Shown here piece after piece: positions 7,420 to 10,844 of a stretch of DNA of 10,844 bases. The translations under genes were made by a program, and so were the position numbers. Within the stretch, counting starts at the first letter, position 1; every line of letters starts with the position of its first letter. The notes beneath the pieces were generated by a model. The model did no database searches, was not told the DNA's origin, and saw only the letters and a list, made by a program, of their open reading frames with translations. The DNA is from an uncultured Saprospiraceae bacterium. GTDB taxonomy: Bacteria; Bacteroidota; Bacteroidia; Chitinophagales; Saprospiraceae. Location: NCBI GenBank assembly GCA_938033975.1, contig CALHKJ010000059.1, forward strand, positions 1 through 10,844, given 5' to 3'.

Positions 7420-7426
7420 ATTAGAT

Positions 7427-7855
7427 ATGAAATTAGACGATTATATAGCAGTTAGTGGCATGCCCAACGTTTACAAATTGGTTACCAATAAAGCAAATGG
7501 ACTTATATTGTCAGATTTGGATACTGGTAAAACTAAGTTTTATCCAGTTCGAAAACATCAGTTTACACCAATGGCATCAGTTGCCATTTATACACTAGAA
7601 GATACAATTCCGGTTGTGGATGTGTTCTCAAGGATGAAAGAAAAACAAAAGGATTTACCTGTTCCAAAGGCTTCAGATGATAAGATGGCCCTTCTAGAAT
7701 ATTTTGAACATATCGTGCCAGATTATGATGAAGATAGAGTTTATGTAAGTGATATCAAGAAGGTAATTAAGTGGTATACCTACCTTAATGATCGTAAAAT
7801 ATTTGAGTTAGTTGCTAATAGTGAGAAGGAACTTGCAAATAGCGAAGAAGAGTAG
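7427..7855 (+). CDS. DUF5606-type protein
   Basis: This 142-residue soluble protein has no signal peptide or membrane segment. The start MKLDDYIAVSGMPNVYKLV and the following GLILSDLDTGKTKFYPV, then SVAIYTLEDTIPVVDVF, match what I know of the DUF5606 family, a small Bacteroidota-specific domain with a helical extension. Here the second half (ALLEYFEHIVPDYDEDRVY, IKKVIKWYTYLNDRKI) fits that extension. Function is unknown. The ATG at 7427 was chosen over the in-frame ATG at 7388, because the latter lies inside scpA and adds 13 lysine-rich residues foreign to the family. It sits 7 bases after scpA and is probably in one transcript with it. It ends 3 bases before the end of the convergent recX, with no terminator hairpin between. 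Confidence 0.82.
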   Translation: MKLDDYIAVSGMPNVYKLVTNKANGLILSDLDTGKTKFYPVRKHQFTPMASVAIYTLEDTIPVVDVFSRMKEKQKDLPVPKASDDKMALLEYFEHIVPDYDEDRVYVSDIKKVIKWYTYLNDRKIFELVANSEKELANSEEE

Positions 7856-7858
7856 TTA

Positions 7859-8311
7859 TTATAATTCCTCTAAACTCTGTTTGATTATTTCTGTTTCATA
7901 GCCTTTGCCTGCTGCAAATTTGAAGAGCTTAGATTTTAGTTGGTAATCATTCAAAGCTTTGTTAGAATAGATTCTCTTTTGTTTTTGTAAAAGTTGAACG
8001 AGGTTTTCAAAATATTCTTCTTGATCAATGTTATCCAAACCTTTTTTGATACAATAATCAGAAACTCTTTTTGATTTTAGATTCATTTTGATTTTGTACT
8101 TTCCCCATTGATTGATGCGATATTTCCCTCTTGCATATGAGATTGCATAGCGTTCTTCATTGAGGAAATCCTCTTGAATAAGAGCACTCATAATTTCCTC
8201 AAGTTTATCTCCATAAACCTCAAGCTTCAAAAGTTTTGTTCTAACTTCCGAATGACATCTTTCTTTGTACGCACAAAAATTTTGTAATTTCTCTAAAGCA
8301 ATTTTGTCCAT
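7859..8311 (-). CDS. recX: Regulatory protein RecX
   Basis: This 150-residue helical protein belongs to the RecX family, which binds RecA filaments and limits recombinase activity. It shows the typical three-helix repeats. The key stretch IQEDFLNEERYAISYARGK (about residues 45-63) is followed by QWGKYKIKMNLKSKRVSDYCI. The N-terminal repeat includes CAYKERCHSEVRTKLLKL. The start at 8311 (ATG, protein begins MDKIALEKLQ) is preferred. The longer frame to 8368 would place 19 unrelated residues across the terminator of the upstream non-coding RNA. recA is not nearby, which is usual for this phylum. Length is normal. No clear promoter is visible between 8312 and 8355. Confidence 0.88.
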   Translation of the reverse strand: MDKIALEKLQNFCAYKERCHSEVRTKLLKLEVYGDKLEEIMSALIQEDFLNEERYAISYARGKYRINQWGKYKIKMNLKSKRVSDYCIKKGLDNIDQEEYFENLVQLLQKQKRIYSNKALNDYQLKSKLFKFAAGKGYETEIIKQSLEEL

Positions 8312-8355
8312 GTAATATTTATAATCAATTAAGTTGGAAATAGTTCGGCATAGAT

Positions 8356-8390
8356 AAAAAAAATCCACTTATAAACATAAGTGGATTTTT
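8356..8390 (-). terminator. Intrinsic terminator of the candidate small RNA
   Basis: A perfect 13-bp stem (8359-8371 with 8378-8390, core ATCCACTTA/TAAGTGGAT) has a 6-base loop. On the minus strand it runs into eight U residues (8363-8356). It lies upstream of recX, so it cannot be the recX terminator and must end a transcript that starts between recX and ssb. The plus-strand T-run is shorter. Confidence 0.85.
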
Positions 8391-8520
8391 ATCGGTTAAT
8401 TGGGGTGGCCTCTATAAATTGTATTGTTTTCGCATTGTTTTAAATTCAACAAGTTGCATAGTTGCGAATATTCGCCATAAACTGTTAAGAGAAGCGGTAA
8501 AAATGAGATATCCTTACCGA
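8356..8520 (-). ncRNA. Candidate structured small RNA, 6S-like
   Basis: No open frame fits here, yet the stretch is framed by an exact promoter (8524-8555) and a strong terminator (8356-8390) on the same strand, giving an RNA of about 160-165 bases. The 5' end UAUCGGU (8522-8516) is complementary to ACCGAUA (8396-8390) just before the terminator. An apical arm is formed by UUCGCA (8468-8463) with UGCGAA (8434-8429), topped by UUGUU/AACAA (8452-8448 with 8439-8435). Between them lies a large, mostly unpaired, asymmetric bubble. A rod with closing stem, central bubble and apical arm, made from its own promoter, is the layout of 6S RNA, which binds the RNA polymerase housekeeping holoenzyme. The 6S identity is inference; the existence of a transcribed RNA is the firmer claim. 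SRP RNA, tmRNA and RNase P RNA do not fit. Confidence 0.6.
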
Positions 8521-8523
8521 TAG

Positions 8524-8555
8524 CAAATATAGAGTAATAATATAACATATTACAA
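8524..8555 (-). promoter_or_regulatory. Promoter of the candidate small RNA
   Basis: Read on the minus strand: TTG at 8555-8553, a 21-base spacer, and TATATTTG at 8531-8524. This is an exact match to the Bacteroidota TTG / TAnnTTTG promoter, with the same spacer length and the same -7 octamer as the promoter at 3996-4027. Transcription should start near 8516-8520. Confidence 0.7.
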
Positions 8556-8578
8556 AAAATCATAATATATTATCCAAT

Positions 8579-8606
8579 AAAAAAATCCCGGCTACAAAGC
8601 CGGGAT
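8579..8606 (-). terminator. Intrinsic terminator of ssb
   Basis: A perfect 9-bp GC-rich stem (8585-8593 with 8598-8606, ATCCCGGCT/AGCCGGGAT) has a 4-base loop. On the minus strand it is followed by a run of seven U residues. It begins 4 bases after the ssb stop codon and isolates ssb from the small-RNA promoter downstream. Confidence 0.88.
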
Positions 8607-8610
8607 ACCT

Positions 8611-8949
8611 TTAAGCTTCTTTGGTCATTTTGAGGAAGCTATCTGCCACTACTTCTGTCACATAGCGTTTGATGCCTTGTTTGTCCTCATACGACCTATA
8701 AGTCAATTTTCCATGGACTAATACCTGATTACCTTTGTTTAAGGAACTTACCATTTGTTCTCCTTTCTTCCCCCACGCCACAACCGTATGCCACTGTGTG
8801 GTCTGCACTTTTTCGCCTTCTGAATTTGTGTAGTACTCGCTTGTTGCCAAGGGAAAGTTGATAACTGAATTACCATTGTCAAAGGTTTTGACTTGTACAT
8901 CATCACCAAGATTGCCAATTAATTGAACTGAATTTCTTAAAGTATTCAT
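8611..8949 (-). CDS. ssb: Single-stranded DNA-binding protein, short form without acidic tail
   Basis: This 112-residue protein consists almost only of the SSB OB-fold. It shows MNTLRNSVQLIGNLGDDVQV, then INFPLATSEYY, TTQWHTVVAWGKKGEQ, and GNQVLVHGKLTYRSYEDKQG, the usual ssDNA-binding and tetramer-forming segments. It ends in FLKMTKEA, so the long disordered tail and the acidic DDDLPF-type tip, which in the main bacterial SSB recruit repair and replication proteins, are absent. It therefore looks like a second, accessory SSB comparable in size to Bacillus SsbB. The main SSB would be encoded elsewhere. The frame is intact and has its own terminator 4 bases after the stop, so this is not a truncation artefact. 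No TAnnTTTG box is seen upstream; a small hairpin (8963-8980) sits in the leader. Confidence 0.93.
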   Translation of the reverse strand: MNTLRNSVQLIGNLGDDVQVKTFDNGNSVINFPLATSEYYTNSEGEKVQTTQWHTVVAWGKKGEQMVSSLNKGNQVLVHGKLTYRSYEDKQGIKRYVTEVVADSFLKMTKEA

Positions 8950-8962
8950 ATAAATGATTTAT

Positions 8963-8980
8963 GCTTACTTCGCCGTAAGC
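8963..8980 (-). promoter_or_regulatory. Small hairpin / inverted repeat in the ssb leader
   Basis: GCTTAC-TTCGCC-GTAAGC forms a 6-bp perfect inverted repeat 14 bases upstream of the ssb ATG. It may be an operator or a leader hairpin. There is no U-tract, so it is not a terminator. Part of it (8969-8987) resembles a segment of the candidate small RNA (8471-8489). Confidence 0.35.
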
Positions 8981-9074
8981 TGTTAAATACCAATAGGTGG
9001 GATAATTCAAGTAGAGGTAAACATTCTCACAAAAAAAATATTTAATTTGAAGAGGAACACAAATTCTGGTAAAT

Positions 9075-9103
9075 AAAAAAGACGATCAATTTGATCGCCT
9101 TTT
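9075..9103 (-). terminator. Intrinsic terminator of the lipoprotein gene
   Basis: An 11-bp stem (9077-9087 with 9093-9103, core GGCGATC/GATCGTC) has a 5-base loop and runs into U residues. It starts 4 bases after the stop codon at 9107. One pair is G-U in the minus-strand RNA but would be an A-C mismatch in a plus-strand RNA, so the structure is built for minus-strand transcription. Confidence 0.8.
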
Positions 9104-9106
9104 ATT

Positions 9107-9529
9107 TTATAATCGTTCCATCTGTATTTCCATCCAATCACCGTTGTTGCATTCGGTGTCTAGTTCCATGTCTGCTGCAAAAAAGAAAATATTGAGATCT
9201 ATATCATTGTCATCGCAGAAGAAGAATACCCGATCATCTAAATCTATTGATAAGGTGTTGTCATCTTCAGATGCTCGCCAAGTTCCTTGAGTAACTAAAA
9301 AATCTGTTCCTTCAAACCAGCTAATTTCCACAAAAAAATTACTTTCAAAAATCATATGCATATCTTGGAATGTACCATCGTCTGCCAAATTAATGCCAGA
9401 GTAAACATAGTCATCAACTACCCATTCACCCAAAATATCTAATTCTATAAGTGTGAGACTATCATCATCACAGGAGCTGAATGTCAGCATGGAAAGCAGG
9501 CAAGCTATTGGAATTAATATGTTCTTCAT
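9107..9529 (-). CDS. Small lipocalin-like lipoprotein
   Basis: This 140-residue protein has a lipoprotein signal peptide: MKNILIPIACLLSMLTFSSC with lipobox FSSC, lipidated at Cys20. The mature part starts CDDDS. Acidic residues directly after the Cys resemble the Bacteroidota lipoprotein export signal, so exposure on the outer surface is plausible. The rest is short beta-rich and strongly acidic. It has the lipocalin-like pattern ILGEWVVDDY near the start, GTWRASEDDNTLSIDL in the middle and a final strand WMEIQMERL. Two cysteines (in FFFCDD and TECNN) could form a disulfide. The function and ligand are unknown. It has its own terminator, and neighbours on both sides are transcriptionally separate. 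The assignment to the lipocalin-like fold is by pattern only. Confidence 0.75.
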   Translation of the reverse strand: MKNILIPIACLLSMLTFSSCDDDSLTLIELDILGEWVVDDYVYSGINLADDGTFQDMHMIFESNFFVEISWFEGTDFLVTQGTWRASEDDNTLSIDLDDRVFFFCDDNDIDLNIFFFAADMELDTECNNGDWMEIQMERL

Positions 9530-9842
9530 GATACTAGTTTTTATGAAGATATCTTATAGCTTATAATGGTTAACCGCATTGGATTGCTTTAACTTTGATT
9601 TAAGCATTATTAAGAAAAGCTTAAGAAAAAAAGGCCTGCAAATAAAAGTTGCAAGGCCTTCAAAGTTGGTATTGAAAATTATTTATGTCTTAGGCGAAAT
9701 CAAATTCGTACTATAACATGTAATTCTTCCAATATTGTACCAAAGTTGGTTTCTTGCAATTATATAGCACTCAGTATAGACTTCGCAGGTTCTAATTACT
9801 CACGATTAATTCATATCTTGAAGTTTCTTATATGAGACCTAT
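9530..9842. other. Intergenic region between the lipoprotein and the tryptophan-degradation genes
   Basis: No open frame longer than about 10 codons starts with ATG here on either strand. It holds a minus-strand terminator (9626-9660), two copies of CAAAGTTGGT (9661-9670 and 9741-9750), and an inverted repeat reaching into the start of the gene at 9843. No exact TAnnTTTG promoter was found for either flanking gene. Confidence 0.6.
9626..9660 (-). terminator. Orphan intrinsic terminator on the minus strand
   Basis: An 11-bp stem with one bulged base (9631-9641 with 9649-9660, core AAGGCC/GGCCTT) has a 7-base loop. On the minus strand it is followed by seven U residues (9632-9626). On the plus strand no T-run follows. 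There is no minus-strand gene between 9661 and the plus-strand gene at 9843, so its transcript is unexplained. Confidence 0.7.
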
Positions 9843-9850
9843 ATGAATTA
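9807..9850 (+). promoter_or_regulatory. Inverted repeat covering the start codon of the decarboxylase gene
   Basis: TAATTCATAT (9807-9816) and ATATGAATTA (9841-9850) are perfect 10-bp inverted repeats separated by 24 bases. The right arm contains the ATG at 9843. The left arm can also pair with ATATGA at 9830-9835. In RNA this would hide or free the start codon; on DNA it could be an operator. Confidence 0.45.
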
Positions 9851-10607
9851 TAATAAAATTGCTCAAATCCTTGATGCAGCCGCTTTAAATGCCCACTCCA
9901 TTCAGCAAATTTCGCTTGAAACAAAGATGAATCTAGATGAGGCATATGGTATTCAAAGTATATCAATGGGCAGAAGGTATCTGCGAGGTGAGAAAAGAGT
10001 GGGTCTTAAAATGGGCTTCACAAGTAAAGCAAAGATGGAGCAGATGGGGGTCCATGATTTAATTTGGGGAAGACTAACTGATCAAATGGAAATCAAGCCT
10101 TTAGAAGATGTTAGTTTGACTTCTTATATACATCCTAGAGCAGAACCTGAAATTGCTTTTCTATTAAATGATCTAGAGTTGGATGAGTTAACTGTTGACA
10201 CTGTTAAACAAAAAGTCAAAGGGGTAGCCATTGCAATTGAAATAATCGATTCGCGTTATGCAAATTTTAAATTTTCTTTGGAAGATGTTGTTGCAGATAA
10301 TTGTTCTTCTTCAGGTTTTGTCTTAGGAGAATGGAAGGACATTTCAAATACTATTATTGATGTGAATATTTCACTTGAAGTAAATGATCAACTTATTCAT
10401 GCTGGAAATTCAAATGCAATTATGGGTAATCCATGGGAGTCACTTGTTGCAGCTTTGCGACTTGCTAAAGAAAATGGTGAGTTACTAGATGACAATAGCA
10501 TCATTTTGGCAGGAGCCGCTACTCCTGCAGAATATTTAAATGAAAATCAGAAAGTAACTGCAAAGGCGGATGGCTTGGGGTCAGTTACTTTTCAAACAAT
10601 AAAATAA
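9843..10607 (+). CDS. 2-oxo acid decarboxylase/hydratase of the 4-oxalocrotonate decarboxylase family
   Basis: This 254-residue protein belongs to the 2-keto-4-pentenoate hydratase / 4-oxalocrotonate decarboxylase branch of the fumarylacetoacetate-hydrolase superfamily. The metal ligands are visible: Glu101 and Glu103 in HPRAEPEIAFLL, and Glu133 in IAIEIIDSRY. Other family stretches are VGLKMGFTS, WGRLTD, DVVADNCSSSGFVLG and ILAGAATPAEYL. Length is normal (about 255-265). The ATG at 9843 is the only sensible start. The next gene, tryptophan 2,3-dioxygenase, overlaps it by one base (TAATG). In the 2-aminomuconate route of tryptophan breakdown, 4-oxalocrotonate is decarboxylated to 2-oxopent-4-enoate, so an NbaG-like decarboxylase is the best guess. 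The NbaH-like hydratase that acts next in the route is so similar that sequence alone cannot exclude it. Confidence 0.85.
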   Translation: MNYNKIAQILDAAALNAHSIQQISLETKMNLDEAYGIQSISMGRRYLRGEKRVGLKMGFTSKAKMEQMGVHDLIWGRLTDQMEIKPLEDVSLTSYIHPRAEPEIAFLLNDLELDELTVDTVKQKVKGVAIAIEIIDSRYANFKFSLEDVVADNCSSSGFVLGEWKDISNTIIDVNISLEVNDQLIHAGNSNAIMGNPWESLVAALRLAKENGELLDDNSIILAGAATPAEYLNENQKVTAKADGLGSVTFQTIK

Positions 10608-10844
10608 TGTCAGAAAATAATAAATACTCAACAGTCGACTACAGTTCATACTTAGGACTTGACAAATTGTTATCTGCTCAAAAACTGAGAAGTGAAGGAT
10701 TGCAGGAGGTGCCTGCTCATGATGAAATGTTGTTTATCATAGTCCATCAGAGCTACGAGCTTTGGTTTAAATTGATCATACATGAATTAGAATCGGTTAT
10801 CAAAGTTTTTAAGACCAATAGGGTTGACGAAAAGAATCTTGGTA
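10607..10844 (+). CDS. kynA: Tryptophan 2,3-dioxygenase, 5' part only
   Basis: The first 79 residues of a haem enzyme that opens the indole ring of tryptophan with O2 to give N-formylkynurenine; the gene runs off the window. Diagnostic stretches are DYSSYLGLDKLLSAQ (Tyr12) and HDEMLFIIVHQSYELWF. In the Xanthomonas enzyme the residues matching Phe43 and His47 line the active site, with the histidine hydrogen-bonding the substrate indole. The haem-ligating histidine lies further downstream, outside the window. Its ATG shares the last A of the preceding stop codon (TAATG), so the two genes are translationally coupled. This strongly suggests tryptophan is being catabolised rather than only used for NAD synthesis. 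Confidence 0.96.
   Translation, partial: MSENNKYSTVDYSSYLGLDKLLSAQKLRSEGLQEVPAHDEMLFIIVHQSYELWFKLIIHELESVIKVFKTNRVDEKNLG

Noticed and set aside
7388..7426. ATG at 7388 as start of the DUF5606-type protein
   Set aside because: It overlaps the end of scpA by 32 bases and adds 13 residues not expected for the family; ATG at 7427 matches the family start.
8312..8368. Longer N-terminus for RecX
   Set aside because: The extra 19 residues run into the terminator hairpin of the upstream small RNA and do not resemble RecX.
9787..9803. tRNA T-arm-like GGTTCTAATTACT
   Set aside because: No acceptor stem, D-arm or anticodon arm could be placed around it.
1..10844. CRISPR arrays, insertion sequences, phage or defence genes
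   Set aside because: No regularly spaced repeats, transposase or integrase motifs, or defence domains were seen on either strand.

Overview
The window is low-GC bacterial chromosome from a member of the Bacteroidota (Cytophaga-Flavobacterium-Saprospira type). The signs are a six-subunit-type Na+-NQR operon, a DUF5606-type gene directly after scpA, a CarboxypepD_reg-like exported protein, promoters of the TTG-N21-TAnnTTTG type, and a lack of Shine-Dalgarno motifs. I see no mobile element, CRISPR array, tRNA or rRNA. 

Layout. Bases 1-3882 (+) hold the 3' part of nqrB followed by complete nqrC, nqrD, nqrE and nqrF, closed by a strong intrinsic terminator (3889-3923). These encode the membrane pump that oxidises NADH, reduces quinone and exports Na+. 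Bases 3996-5301 (+) hold a two-gene regulatory unit: an ECF sigma factor and a TetR-type regulator. Its promoter carries a 17-bp palindrome between the -33 and -7 elements. Bases 5287-6506 (-) hold a secreted CarboxypepD_reg-like protein and a PnuC-type vitamin/NAD-precursor transporter, which overlaps tetR tail to tail. Bases 6658-7855 (+) hold scpA and a DUF5606-type gene. They converge on recX (7859-8311, -). 

Bases 8356-8555 (-) hold a well-delimited candidate non-coding RNA, with its own promoter, a rod-like fold closed by long-range pairing, and a terminator. It resembles 6S RNA in layout. Next, all on the minus strand, come a short SSB paralogue with its terminator and a small lipoprotein with its terminator. 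A further minus-strand terminator (9626-9660) has no gene in front of it. From 9843 (+) a decarboxylase/hydratase of the 4-oxalocrotonate type overlaps, by one base, the start of tryptophan 2,3-dioxygenase, which runs off the window. This looks like the beginning of a tryptophan (kynurenine / 2-aminomuconate) degradation cluster. 

Most genes here are ordinary housekeeping genes. The parts worth a second look are non-coding: the 6S-like RNA, the palindromic operator in the sigma/TetR promoter, the inverted repeat that covers the start codon at 9843, and the orphan terminator.
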